The position numbers were made by a program, and so were the translations under genes. A stretch of DNA of 64,000 bases from Hemicordylus capensis (taxonomy: Eukaryota > Chordata > Lepidosauria > Squamata > Cordylidae). Positions 44,116-54,254 of the stretch are shown one piece after another. The DNA lies in contig NC_069669.1 of assembly GCF_027244095.1 (NCBI RefSeq), forward strand, positions 5,420,501 to 5,484,500, read 5' to 3'. Each line of letters opens with the position of its first letter. The stretch's first letter is position 1. The notes beneath the pieces are model-generated. The model made no database searches and had not been told where the DNA came from. It saw only the letters and a list, made by a program, of their open reading frames with translations.

Positions 44116-45781
44116 CAGTGGCGGGCTGGGACTAAAAATATTGGTTGCCAGGAGACAAAGGGGGCCCACCCACAACTGTAAGGCTATTATTTACTTTTTA
44201 TAAGAAATAAATAAAATTTTCAAAAATACATAAGTGGGAAAAAAGGTACAATTAGAATTTTTGTGAAATAAATATACTTTTTAGTAATTACAGTGTACAT
44301 ATATTGTACATATTACTGGCAGTATACAGTACAAATTGTTATAATTGAATTTTTAATTTTTTAATTTTTTTAAATAAATGTTGGATATTTTTAAATAGTT
44401 TGCTTGTACTGAACATTTTACACATTAACAGGTAGTTCAAAAGCATATTTCATGCAGTCCACTATATTAAGAGCAATCGTTTGAGTTCACTGGATGATTG
44501 TGCGAATCTGTCAATAATTGCTTCTGCATCCAATTCATCTAACAATTCCTTTTCAGTGGATAGCAACATGTATGATTCCAAGTTCTCCTCAGACAGTGAA
44601 TTTCTTAGCCTTGTCTTTATGATCTTTAGCTTTGAAAATGTCCTCTCACATTGGACTTGAGTAACTGATAGTGTGCAGATGACTTTATAAAGTTCATAAA
44701 GGTTATCATATGCCTTCTAATGAAGTCTGTTGGATGCCAGGATTTTTAGTACACACGATGGGCAAGTGCTACAAATTTTACACTTGTTGCAACTGGAATC
44801 CATATTCTCACCATCATTAAGCAATAGCTTTAATACATCAAAGTTCGAAGCAAAAGAAAACAATTCCAATATTACTTGATCTTTGCTGATTTGTGGAGAC
44901 AGCTTAATAATACCTTCCAATGCTTCATCTTCAAGGCCCTTCTCTGCAATAGTTTAAACTTTGCTGGGTCCAAGCAAAATAAATCTTTATACAACTTTTT
45001 GTTGTATACAAAGCGTGAATCTAGTGACTGGACAATGCAGTCCATTATTAGGTTAAACACATTTACTTGAAAATCAGCTAGAGAATCTGAGGAATTTCCT
45101 TCATCATCTATAAGCTCATCTGCCATTCCTTTCTTCTTCCTCTGCCTCTTAACTGGCAATGCTGTTTCCAAAGAGTCAATTTCCAATGTTTGATTTTCAT
45201 CCATATTCAACAGTGAAATTTTGTCATTACATTTGTTTACAAATTCCAGTGCCTTGCTGTGAATGTTATCAAATGTTCTTATCTGTTCCTTCAACTTTGT
45301 TGTAGCTGAATCTACTAAACTCCATGCAGTAAACATATCTAAACTACTTGTCTGTAAATAACTTGATAATGTCTCTGTAGTTTCAGATACATACAAGTAA
45401 GTAAATGCTGTTTCATACTTTATTGTTTCATACTTTAGAAGACTTTGAAGTAAAACATTTACTTCTTGTTTTGTTTTTGCATCATACTTGTCTGAATCTG
45501 CTGCCCTCCGCCAGGCACCCCCGGCTGGCTGGGCGGAATATTCTTAAATATAAAGTATCCTCGAAAAATTATTTTATTCAAAAAAATTATTAAAATAGTA
45601 ATATGATATAAATTTTAGTTCCAATACAGTAATATTGGAACTTCTATTATAATTTCAAACTACTAAAAGGTCATTAACATTTTTAACATATTGTCTAATG
45701 TTTAAGGGGGGCCACTTCATCATGGGCCCACAGGGCCCACTTGCCATCGGGCAAGCTGACACCCGGGCCTGTCCGCCACTG
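44116..45781 (-). mobile_element. hAT-family DNA transposon, internally shortened
   Basis: Terminal inverted repeats CAGTGGCGG...CCGCCACTG are flanked by 8-bp target duplications gctgcagc / gctgtagc (one mismatch), diagnostic for hAT. The minus strand codes the C-terminal part of a transposase: frame 45396-44872 (174 codons), then 44920-44717, then a further stretch to a stop at 44462 with the hAT dimerisation signature QCERTFSKLKIIKTRLRNSL. A frame change and at least one stop separate these pieces, and the N-terminal half is missing, so the copy cannot move by itself. It resembles the ZMYM/DUF4371-type hAT group. Confidence 0.85.
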
Positions 45782-46305
45782 GCTGTAGCTTGGACGGCAA
45801 GGAGGTCGCCCGGCGGGAGTGTGACTCCAGGGAGCAGAGGAAGCCAGCGACCCACCCGCCCCCTGCCCTACCCTGCTGCTGTGGGACCCCTTGCCAGCCA
45901 CGAACGGGGCTTCTTTTGCCCAGGCTCGTCGTGCGTCAGGCCCTCTGCCGGGGACCCTCCGCCTGCAAGAAGTTGGGGGAGGACAGCCCGACCCTCACCA
46001 CGATGGGTGGTGCCCAGAGTACAGATGTGAGGAGGGCGGGCAGCGGAGGCGACCACCGCGGGCTTGCTGCGCTGCTGCTGCTGCCTTCAGCGGGGCTGTG
46101 GGCTTCCTCCTCCCCTGTTCAGCGCCATCCCTGCCGCAGAGCTGGAAAGCACTCCCTGCATTGAAGGGTGGCTGGTTTCGAGCTGGGCTGCTCCACTTCT
46201 CTGGCCCCCGCTCCTGCAGATGCCCGCCTACAAGTCCCATCACCCCTGGCTCTTGGCCCCTGTGCCTGGGGACTGTGGAGCTGCAACCACACACAGAGCA
46301 TGAAT
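45782..46305. other. CpG-rich flank beyond the hAT insertion
   Basis: The first about 100 bp ('gcttggacggcaaggaggtc') match the reverse complement of 49700-49795 ('gcgacctccttaccgtccag'), so the left arm of the inverted duplication continues beyond the transposon. No gene seen in the rest; it contains a CTG run at 46073-46083. Confidence 0.55.
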
Positions 46306-46309
46306 GAGG

Positions 46310-47265
46310 ACTTCTCATCCAGAACTCTGAAGTTTCTTCAGAATCGAGCCACCCTTTCCAAAATGAGGGTGGGGTGGAGGAGAAAGCAAATGCTTAAGCC
46401 TCATCATGATGAAAGACAGTTGAGGACACCGGCATTGGCCCCGGATAGTCGGATAGTCGTAGATTCATCGTCTCCCCCTCTGCATATTTGTCACAATGCG
46501 AAATACCAAGCCATAGAAGGGCGTTCCCTCTTGCGCGGTGTCATGCCCTTCCCTCCACCGTTCTGGAAGGCAAATACAGGAGGAAGATCCCACTCATGGA
46601 AAGGCTTTGTCCCTGTGGCTTTGGGGAAGTGGAAACCATAAGAGCGTGTGCTCTTCTCACGTCCCTTTTATAAAGACAGCCGTGACAAGCTCATATCTCC
46701 CCGGCTTCTCAAATACCCTGGTCGCTCTCGTCAGGTCTACACCAAGGTGGTGTTCTCAGATGACAATGGGACCTTCGCGTACAATGCTGCCAGGTTCTGC
46801 TGTGGGGCAGCATGCAAGATCCTTCGGGTCCTGGTCACCAGTCAATACCCCTTGCTGTAGATTTTTAACTACAGATCATTTTACCTGATTGTATAATTTT
46901 TACTTGCTCCACATGCTAGATTTTATATGTTATCTTAACTGTTTTATATTTTTAGATGCCCTACTTTTAAAGATAGTTGTATACTTACCCTTGTTTTATC
47001 TCTTCTCTATTAATCTCCCTAAGCACAATTTTACTCCTGCTTTATCTTATTCTACTAATCACCCCACAGTTTTTAGAGTTGTATATCACTAATAATCATA
47101 ATGTAATCATAATAATATAGGCTAATTATAGCTATGGATTTGCAGCATTGTAAGCTTTTGGGTTTATAATTATTTTATTTTATTTTTTAATTTCATTGTA
47201 TCTGTACTATATCCTGTGCTGGTCTTTGACCATAATAAAGATGATTGATTGACACTGACAGTCGG
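46310..47265 (+). mobile_element. LINE, C-terminal fragment with 3' end
   Basis: Broken frames read RYRRKIPLMERLCPCG and nearby PFYKDSRDKLISP, a C-terminal zinc-finger-like region of a LINE. An A/T-rich 3' UTR follows, ending 'ataataaagatgattgattga'. The minus-strand fragment at 54575 belongs to the same family. Confidence 0.7.
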
Positions 47266-47269
47266 CTCA

Positions 47270-47800
47270 AAGGCTCAAGAAAGAAGTTCCAGAGCAAAGA
47301 GCCCCAGGTGTTGTAGCCTTGCCTCATAAGGAAGGTGCTCCAGGCCCCTGATCATCTTGGCTGCCCTCTTCTGCACCTTTTCCAGTTCTACAATGTCCTT
47401 CTGAAGATAGGGTGAGCCAAACTGTACACAGTACTCCAGATGCAGCCGAACCATAGATGTGTATAAGGGCATTATAACATTAGCATTTTTATTTCAATCC
47501 CCCCTTCCTAATGATCCCTAGCATGGAATTGGCCTTTTTCACAGCTGCTGCACAGACTCGACACTTTCAATGAGCTGTGTACCATGGCCCCAAGATCTCT
47601 CTCCTGGTCAGTCACCGGCAGCTCAGATCCCCTCAGTGTATATGTGAAGTTGGATTTTTTTGCCCCAACATGCATCACTTTACACCTGCTTACATTGAAC
47701 TGCATTTGCCATTTTGTTGCCCACTCCCTCAGTTGGAAGAAATCTTTTTGGAGCTCCTCACAATGAGCTTCACTACAGCACACATCCTCTAGACGCATTC
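47270..47800 (-). mobile_element. CR1-type LINE fragment
   Basis: Minus-strand frames 47798-47508 and 47472-47275 read as the end of a CR1 reverse transcriptase: LREWATKWQMQFNVSRCKVM, then [20 protein letters not shown] and [20 protein letters not shown]. The two parts are separated by a frame break. Confidence 0.85.
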
Positions 47801-48269
47801 TTTGCTATTCGGACACACTTATTCCTACACACATGCACCAGGCCTAGTTTTCCTCCCCTGCGCTGGATGACATTCCTGGACAAGGTTTCCAGGACTAATT
47901 GCATCCACTAAAATGGTCCTTCTTCTGTTGAACCACAAGAGCTAGTGCTACTGCTTGGAGGTAGAAGGGCCAGCAGCACAGACCTTCTGTTCCAGCCCTA
48001 CTCCAGCTCAGCACTGTCTACACCAGGGGGTCCCAACAGGGGATCTGAGTCCCTCTGGCAGCACTTGCAGGCCTCCCAGGGGGTTCTCAGAACCCACCTG
48101 TCTCCCCACAATTGGCCCCTGACCAATCTCGTCTACATGAATGAGACAAGCTTATTTCAGAGGGAAGTGCCTTCAAAAGGTTTCTTTCAGTGGGAGTACT
48201 CACGAGTAACCAAGTCTGGATGTTAGCCAGTGAGTGCAGTAGACCATCAATGTAACATTTATATTTTTG

Positions 48270-48412
48270 TGCATATTCTCTCCCTCTCTCACAACCTCTC
48301 TCTCCCCTTCCAACCCCTCTCCACCCCCTCTCTCTCCCCCATCCTCTCGCTCTCCCTCTCTCTCACCCTCTCTCTGTTCACACAAGTAAATGTGTGTGTG
48401 TGTGTGTGTGTG
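48270..48412 (+). repeat. (CT)-rich tract and (TG)n microsatellite
   Basis: About 105 bp of interrupted CTCTCTC followed by about 12 TG units. A T/C-rich tract precedes the homologous 2.84-kb-unit sequence in the main array as well (CTTT run at 18470). Confidence 0.9.
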
Positions 48413-48414
48413 TA

Positions 48415-49150
48415 GGGGGAGGAGGTTGTTTAGGTTTTGTACTCCTCTAGGGAAAGGAAGTGAACTTGAAAGGCTATTGAACTTTCCTCGTCTGTCCATG
48501 ATCATGGTTCTCCCTCCCTCCTCCTTCTTGCCAGACACCAGTGTTTTAGGAGCAGCAAATGAGGGCGGGGGGAGATAATGGCTGAAGTGGGAGACTCACT
48601 GGCCTCATTCGGAAGACCTCCTCCTCAGTCTCTTCTATCTTCAGAAAAAGATCTAGGGAGATGGGTTTTGGAAAGGGCCCTCCTTTCCCCTCGGGCCCTT
48701 TGGTGGTGACTAGTTTCTAGGAGGGCAGAGAACAAACCAAGAAGGCTCTGTCTGTCCTGCCCCAGCCCAGCCTGACTTCCCCCGAAGCAGCCAAGGAGCT
48801 GTCCTTCCATCACTTGCATCCATGGATGGAAAACTAACAAGGCTTGACGCACCCTTAATCACATGTACCAGGTCACCTCCCAATTACTGAGGGCTTCTTC
48901 CACACAGGAGATAATAAGTGGAAATGTGGCTCCCAGAGCACCAGCTGTTCCTGGAGCTGGGCGGGGTGTGTGCCATTAAGGCCTTTGCCAAGGATGCCTT
49001 CTCCTTCTGCAATACAGACAGGTCGCCCTTGCCATGAGTGGCTATGAGGCCATGAGGGTGGGGAGGCGCACCCTGGCACCTGTGGGCATTGGTCTCCTCT
49101 TAGCAACACTTGGTTGGAGTCTTGCCATGTTCAGTCATTTAAGCTGAAAC
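48415..49150 (+). repeat. Diverged copy of the 2.84-kb unit, long form
   Basis: 'ggttgtttaggttttgtact', 'ccagtgttttaggagcagca' and 'cctcttagcaacacttggtt' follow the order of array unit 1, including the about 240-bp part missing from units 2-4. Clearly older than the main array. Confidence 0.65.
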
Positions 49151-49660
49151 CCGCTGGAGGCTCCTCCAATTGACGGCTCCATTTCCATACAAGCACAGGT
49201 GTCCACTTGTCGACTAGCAGTCTGTTCTGTCTTCGCCTCAGTCTGCATCCATGTATCCCACTCGTTGGGGATTGCTGCTTTCTGGAATCACCCATACATA
49301 GTGTGCAATACATTTTAGGTCTCCCCCGCCAGTCTTTTGACTGCTATCCAAAACTCGTTGGTTGGTGCAGTTACTTTTCTGCTCCGAATTCCCACTGCTG
49401 AGGCAATATCTGGCCTTGTCACTGTGGCTATGGACAGAAGCTTTCCAATTGCCTTTGGGCATTGATTGTTGGCTAGTAAGAAGGCTCACTGTGAATCTTG
49501 CTTCCAGAAATGAGCATCCATTGGTGTACTGACTTCATTGTTGGCATCTGTCAGTCCCAGGCATTCCAGAAGATCCTTGATCTTCTGCTTCTGCTTGAGA
49601 AGCAATGTCCCTTTCTCTCCTCTTTCTGTTGGGAAATCTCTCTGGTAAGAGATACCCTTC
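49151..49660. other. Unassigned intergenic DNA
   Basis: No gene or named repeat recognised. Confidence 0.4.
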
Positions 49661-49699
49661 TATTACAGCAGAGTGCACAGAGGCATAACACAGCGGAGT

Positions 49700-50545
49700 C
49701 TGCACAGCAGCAGAGCAGGGCAGGGGGCGCGTGAGTCGCTGGCCACCTCTGCTCCCCCAAAGTCACGCTCCCGGTGGGGCGACCTCCTTACCGTCCAGGC
49801 TGCAGCAGCGGTGGTGCTGGATGCCCCGCCGGCCAGCCAAAGCCAGCGGCACTCAGTCCTGACGCGAGTATGGCAGCAGGCGCCTGCTAGACGCGGCGTG
49901 GCAGCAAGCCTAGGGGAAGCCCGAAGGGGCCGACGGCCGAGGCGTGGGAAGAGGATCCAGGCCAGGCGGACGCCTTCCCGGGCCGGGACATTCCCGGGAG
50001 GCGGGGCGTCATCCTGCCGCCGGCCTGCTTGGCCCTCCCCGCCCTCCCGCCAGCCTCCAACGGACGCGGCGGGGGTGGCGAAGGAGGCGGGGCGCCGAGC
50101 CTCCCCGGCGGGATAAAAGGGCTGCTGCTGCTGCTGTCGGGCTCCATCCTCGGCGGCACCACCGGGGACTCCCAACTGCCGAGAAGGCTGCCAGAGCAAC
50201 CGACGACCACGTGGCCCTCCGGAGCAGCAGCTCTGCCCTCCCGCCCAGGTGAGCTCTGTCCGCCCGCACGCCCGCCCTCCCCGACGGCTCCTGGGCTCTC
50301 TCGGGCGGCTCAGTTTCCTCGGCGGCGGCAGCTTGTCGGCTCCTCTGAGCGCCGGCTTCTTTGCTCTCGCCCCCCACCACAGGATGGCGACCATGATGCT
50401 CATCAGGCCTCTGGCCAGTTCCTCCACTAGCCTCGACAACAGCATCTCCATCTTGGAACAGCAGGCAAGTCTCAGGTGCTCTTCCTGGTGGTTGGGGGGG
50501 GGCGCTCTTCGCCCTGGATTTGGGGGCTTGGAGTCCAGGGCCTCC
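49700..50545 (+). repeat. Inverted duplication, right arm (B2 promoter and 5' end)
   Basis: Counterpart of 43390-44115 plus the about 100 bp beyond the hAT insertion on the left. The arm is uninterrupted here: 'cgtccaggctgcagcagcgg' is the equivalent empty site of the hAT element. Confidence 0.8.
50112..50118 (+). promoter_or_regulatory. TATA box of B2
   Basis: GATAAAA in a CpG-rich block, followed after about 25 bases by the probable transcription start. Collinear with the B1 and B3 promoters. Confidence 0.65.
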
Positions 50546-50896
50546 ACACAGCCTGGGGACCCCCAAATGCTCCTCCTGGGTCTCTCCTGGGTGCTGTGGC
50601 TGCCGCTAGTCCGGCCAGCTGAGTGTGACTGTGACCTGTGTCGGGAGCAGCGGGGAGCCGGGAAAGAAAGAAGCGGGGTGGGAATATGTTACGGTGCGTG
50701 TTGGAACTCTCGGCCGCGCTCCTCGCAGGCGCCCCGACCCGCTGACCTTCGGCCCCTCTTCTCTCTTTCCTTGCAGCTGCTGCTCGGGGAAGGTGGCGGC
50801 ATGTTGGTGGACCTCCCAGCCGTACCACTGGACTACCTCGCCTGGGACAGGTTTACGGAGGACATCGGGGAGGTGCTCTCCGAGAAATACAGATGA
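50384..50896 (+). CDS. Small protein B2 (66 aa), unknown family
   Basis: Non-coding exon 1 (about 50140-50248) ends CAG|GTGAGC. Intron 1 ends CACCACAG|G, one base before ATG 50384 (A at -3, G at +4). Coding exon 50384-50464 gives 27 residues, starting MATMMLIRPLASSSTSLDNS, and ends CAG|GCAAGT (GC donor). The terminal exon, 50777-50896, follows TTTCCTTGCAG and codes 39 residues ending YLAWDRFTEDIGEVLSEKYR. AATAAA lies at 51023-51028. The 312-bp coding intron is a multiple of three with no in-frame stop, so retention would give a 171-residue protein with the same ends. B1 has the same promoter, first intron, GC donor and start peptide but a different terminal exon. The D-R-F core is shared with B1. 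No signal peptide or known domain. Function unknown. Confidence 0.6.
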   Translation: MATMMLIRPLASSSTSLDNSISILEQQASLRCSSWWLGGGALRPGFGGLESRASTQPGDPQMLLLGLSWVLWLPLVRPAECDCDLCREQRGAGKERSGVGICYGACWNSRPRSSQAPRPADLRPLFSLSLQLLLGEGGGMLVDLPAVPLDYLAWDRFTEDIGEVLSEKYR

Positions 50897-51432
50897 GCCC
50901 CCCCGCACCCGCCCACCGCCCTCCGGGCTGCTGGCTCCCCGCCGCTCCCGGGAGTCGCCGCTGCCGTCGGGGTGCCGCCGCGCGCTTTGCGCTCTTGTGC
51001 GGTGAAACTGACAGCGAGCAGCAATAAAGAGCCTGAACCGCTCTCGGAGCCTTCCTTCTTCCGTTCCTTGGTCCCGGGATCAGCGCACTAGTCTCCGAGT
51101 CCGCGGAGCCCCTCTGTGGGGCTGGGGGGTGGGGGTGGGACAGGCCCTACAGGTGCTGCACGCTGTCGAGGGAGGGCGGGGCGGGGGGCTCTCCCAAGGG
51201 AGTTTTGCGAGGGAGGGCCCCCTTGCAAAAGAGTGGCAGGACCCGTCCCGCCTCGACCCTCTTGAGAGCAGCAGCCTAGCGTGCCCCGCAAGCCTCCTTC
51301 CCAGGGCCCCGTCCCAAAAGGAAGAGGAGGGGGGTGGCTAGCTACCTTTGAGCCCCTTTCAAGGGTTAGTGCTGCTGCTAGTTGGAGCAAGTGCAGGTGG
51401 GGGAGAAGGCGGAGCATGGACCGGGAGGAGGC
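50740..51432 (+). repeat. Direct duplication, copy 1 (B2 terminal exon and 3' flank)
   Basis: About 690 bp repeated at 53510-54228 in the same orientation, covering the last bases of the coding intron, the terminal exon, 3' UTR and about 400 bp of flank. The flank is near-identical while the coding part differs more, mainly by length changes. Confidence 0.85.
51023..51028 (+). promoter_or_regulatory. Polyadenylation signal of B2
   Basis: AATAAA 127 bases after the B2 stop, followed by a T/C-rich region about 25 bases later. Repeated in the orphan copy at 53803. Confidence 0.7.
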
Positions 51433-51464
51433 TTAAAGAGGAGCCTGGGGAGGGGGCCAACGCC

Positions 51465-51765
51465 ATAGGAAGATAAGCAGCTGCCTTCTACCGAGTCAGA
51501 CCATCTAGCTCTGTATTGTCTACCCAGACTGGCAGCGACTTCTCCAAGGTGGCAGGCAGGAGTCTCTTTCAGATAGAGACGCTGCCAGGGAGGGAGCTTG
51601 GTCTGCATGCAAGTATGCAGGTGCTCTTCCCAGAGGGGCCCCATCCCCTGAGGGGAATATCTTACCGTGCTCACACCTGTATTTCTCCCATTCAAATGTG
51701 AGCCAGGGTGGACCCTGCTTAGCAAAGGGGGCAATTCATGCTTGCTACTACAGGACCAACTCTCC
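51465..51765 (-). mobile_element. 5S rRNA-derived SINE
   Basis: Minus-strand copy with body ('agcagctgccttctaccgag', 'gggagggagcttgg') and 5S-derived head ('tctcccattcaaatgtgagc', 'ggaccctgcttagcaaaggg'). Confidence 0.75.
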
Positions 51766-51769
51766 TCCC

Positions 51770-52240
51770 TTAACATGAGAAGCTGCCACCATATACCGAG
51801 TCAGACCCTTGGTCCATCTAGCTCTGTATTGTCTACTCAGATTGGCAGCAGCTTCTTCAATGTGGCAGGCAGGAGTCTCTCTCAGCCCCATCTTGGAGAT
51901 GCTGCCAGGGAGGGAACTTGGGACTAGGGTGGTCCCCCTCGCTGATGCACACACACCCTTCACAATATATAGTCATGCGACTTGCCTCATGTGACTTGCC
52001 TCTGGGGGGCCCCTCGAGCCGTGGGTGCCCCGAGGCAGCCGCCTCCCCTTGCTTAATGGTAGTTACGCCCCTGCTTGGGACCTTCTGCATGCAAGCAGGT
52101 AGTTGCTCTTCCCAGAGGGCTCCGTCCCCCAGGGAAATGTCTTACAGCACTCACACATGTAGCCTCCCATTCATATGCAAACCCGGGTGGACCCTGCTTA
52201 GCAAAGGGGGCAATTCATGCTTCCTTCCTACCACGAGCAG
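51770..52240 (-). mobile_element. 5S rRNA-derived SINE, interrupted
   Basis: Second minus-strand copy immediately after the first. It is split by an insertion at about 51930-52078 that is bracketed by 'cttggga' on both sides. The SINE sequence resumes with 'ccttctgcatgcaagcaggt' and ends with the 5S-derived head at about 52200. Confidence 0.75.
51930..52078 (+). mobile_element. Short hAT-like element nested in a SINE
   Basis: About 145 bp starting 'ctagggtggtcc' and ending 'agttacgcccctg' (inverse of CAGGGGCGTAACT). A 7-8 bp duplication ([a/g]cttggga) on both sides fits a hAT-type insertion. No coding capacity. Confidence 0.6.
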
Positions 52241-52273
52241 AGAAGCCCCCACCTTATGCCTTGACAAGCGCGC

Positions 52274-52292
52274 CACACACACACACACACAC
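52274..52292 (+). repeat. Short (CA)n and (GTGA)n tracts
   Basis: About nine CA units here, followed by a short GTGA repeat at 52317-52334. Confidence 0.8.
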
Positions 52293-52339
52293 AGAGTTGT
52301 CTGCCCCTGGAGGGGGAGTGAGTGAGTGAGTGAAATGTT

Positions 52340-53185
52340 AGAGGTTGTTGATTTTTACCCACAGTAGGTAAAACAGCAGAGCACTAAGGAATGAGCACAC
52401 ACTCCAGTTACAGAGTAGGTAGCAGAGGATGGTTTGGATATTGCAGCTGTTTAGAGAAACACATGGAGATCCTTGTATGACTAAACACTAAATATTGATT
52501 GGTTAAATACACTTGGATAGGAAAGACCTATATCTACATAATGGATAGGTAAGGAGAGAGAGATGTTTCCATCTCATTTCTAGGAGGAAAGGAAGGATTG
52601 TGACTCAGCACAGGAAGTGCTGCAGAGTCCGTTCAGGGGTCATAGAGTAGGGACAGATAGGGAGACCCTGACTCACTGTCTCTACTCCCAATGCCCCTAG
52701 TGGTCATTCGGACAGTTGGTGCAAAAGGTCGATGCACTGGAAGTTCATCTCCAAGTCCAGTGTGGCCAGGACCTAATGGGTACTTATGAGTCAAATGGGC
52801 CGTAACCCAAAATCTGGCTTTAAAAAAGCCAAATCTGGCAACAGAGTCTCCAACATGAAAGTGGGGCTGCCTGTCCCACGCAAAGGGGGGGGAGGTGGCG
52901 TCCCTTCCAGGCGAGACAGTCGCTCTTCTGTGCCAGTGCAGCCAGGTAGGGAAGAGACTCCTGCAGCCTCCCAGGAGCTGGGCCAACCCCTTGGCTTCCG
53001 TCCTGGCCAGGAAGTGGGCTGAGCAAGACCATGTCTACAGGGGGTTATAGAGACCTCTGCCTTCAGATTTCAGCTGGCCTGGCACTGGCCTCCCTCCCCA
53101 CCCCAGACCTTCCTGCCACATGTTCTCCAGCATGTTATATTTGGAAGATGAGGAGGAGGCGGCAGGAAGAGAAAACTAGCCTGGA
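52340..53185. other. Unassigned intergenic DNA
   Basis: No gene, splice structure or named repeat recognised. Confidence 0.4.
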
Positions 53186-53189
53186 AAAT

Positions 53190-53450
53190 GGACTGGATGG
53201 TAGGGATGTGCAAAATCAATTTGTACAAAATAATTGATGTACAAAATCAATTTGTACCTGAATCTAGCTGATTCAGGTGATCTAGAGACAAAGCAAATCA
53301 CCTCTGTGGTCCATTGGCTAGATTTGGGTACAAATCAAATCATGCCTGATTAGATTTGAATCGATTCGAGATTTGCATCTGTCCTATTAATTCCCCCAGA
53401 TTCCCAGCTTTCATTTAATTTCCCCCCAGATTCCCAGCTTTCATAATGCT
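53190..53450 (+). mobile_element. Non-autonomous DNA-element-like fragment
   Basis: Opens 'tagggatgtgcaaaatcaa', a start common to a squamate non-autonomous group. It contains repeated 'caatttgtac' and 'gattcccagctttcat' units. No coding capacity. Confidence 0.4.
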
Positions 53451-53509
53451 GAACAACTGTGCCCTAGAACAGTTGGTCATGGAACCAAGTGAGGGAAGGT
53501 GGTCTTGAA

Positions 53510-54228
53510 CAGAATCCTTCGGCCCCTCTTCTCTCTTTCCTTGCAGCCGCTGCTGGGGGAGGCGGCGGCATGTTGGTGGAGCTGGCACCTACCTCCAAGC
53601 CGAACCACTGAGCTTCCTCGCCTGGGACAGGTTTATGGAGGACATCGGGGAGGTGCTCTCCGAGAAATACAGATGAGCCCCCCCGCACCCGCCCACCGCC
53701 CGCCGGGCTGCTGGCTCCCCGCCGCTCCCGGGAGTCGCCGCTGCCGTCGGGGTGCCGCCGCGCGCTTTGCGCTCTTGTGCTGTGAAACTGACAGCGAGCA
53801 GCAATAAAGAGCCTGAACCGCTCTCCGAGCCTTCCTTCTTCCGTTCCTTGGTCCCGTGATCAGCGCACTAGTCTCCGAGTCCGCGGAGCCCCTCTGTGGG
53901 GCTGGGGGGCTGGGGGGTGGGGGTGGGACAGGCCCTACAGGTGCTGCACGCTGTCGAGGAAGGGCGGGGCGGGGGGCTCTCCCAAGGGAGTTTTGCGAGG
54001 GAGGGCCCCCTCGCAAAAGAGTGGCAGGACCCGTCCCGCCTCGACCCTCTTCAGAGCAGCAGCCTAGCGTGCCCCGCAAGCCTCCTTCCCAGGGCCCCGT
54101 CCCAAAAGGAAGAGGAGGGGGGTGGCTAGCTACCTTTGAGCCCCTTTCAAGGGCAGGCAGTGCTGCTGCTAGTTGGAGCAAGTGCAGGTGGGGGAGAAGG
54201 CGGAGCATGGACTGGGAGGAGGCTTAAA
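53510..54228 (+). pseudogene. Orphan copy of the B2 terminal exon and 3' flank
   Basis: Direct duplicate of 50740-51432. The acceptor TTTCCTTGCAG and the 3' part (GEVLSEKYR, TGA, AATAAA at 53803-53808) are kept. The first half of the exon has inserted and altered bases, so the B2 frame is not continuous and meets a TGA after ...KPNH. No promoter or first exon lies within 2 kb upstream. It is a 3' duplication of B2, not a complete gene. It could serve only as an alternative last exon if transcription ran through from B2. Confidence 0.65.
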
Positions 54229-54254
54229 GAGGAGCCTGGGGAGGGGGCCGCCAG

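Noticed and set aside
42338-50896. Identification of the small genes as cystatin, secretoglobin, defensin or corneous beta-protein genes
   Set aside because: No signal peptide, no cysteine pattern, no cystatin QxVxG motif and no glycine/proline-rich beta core; exon structure also differs.
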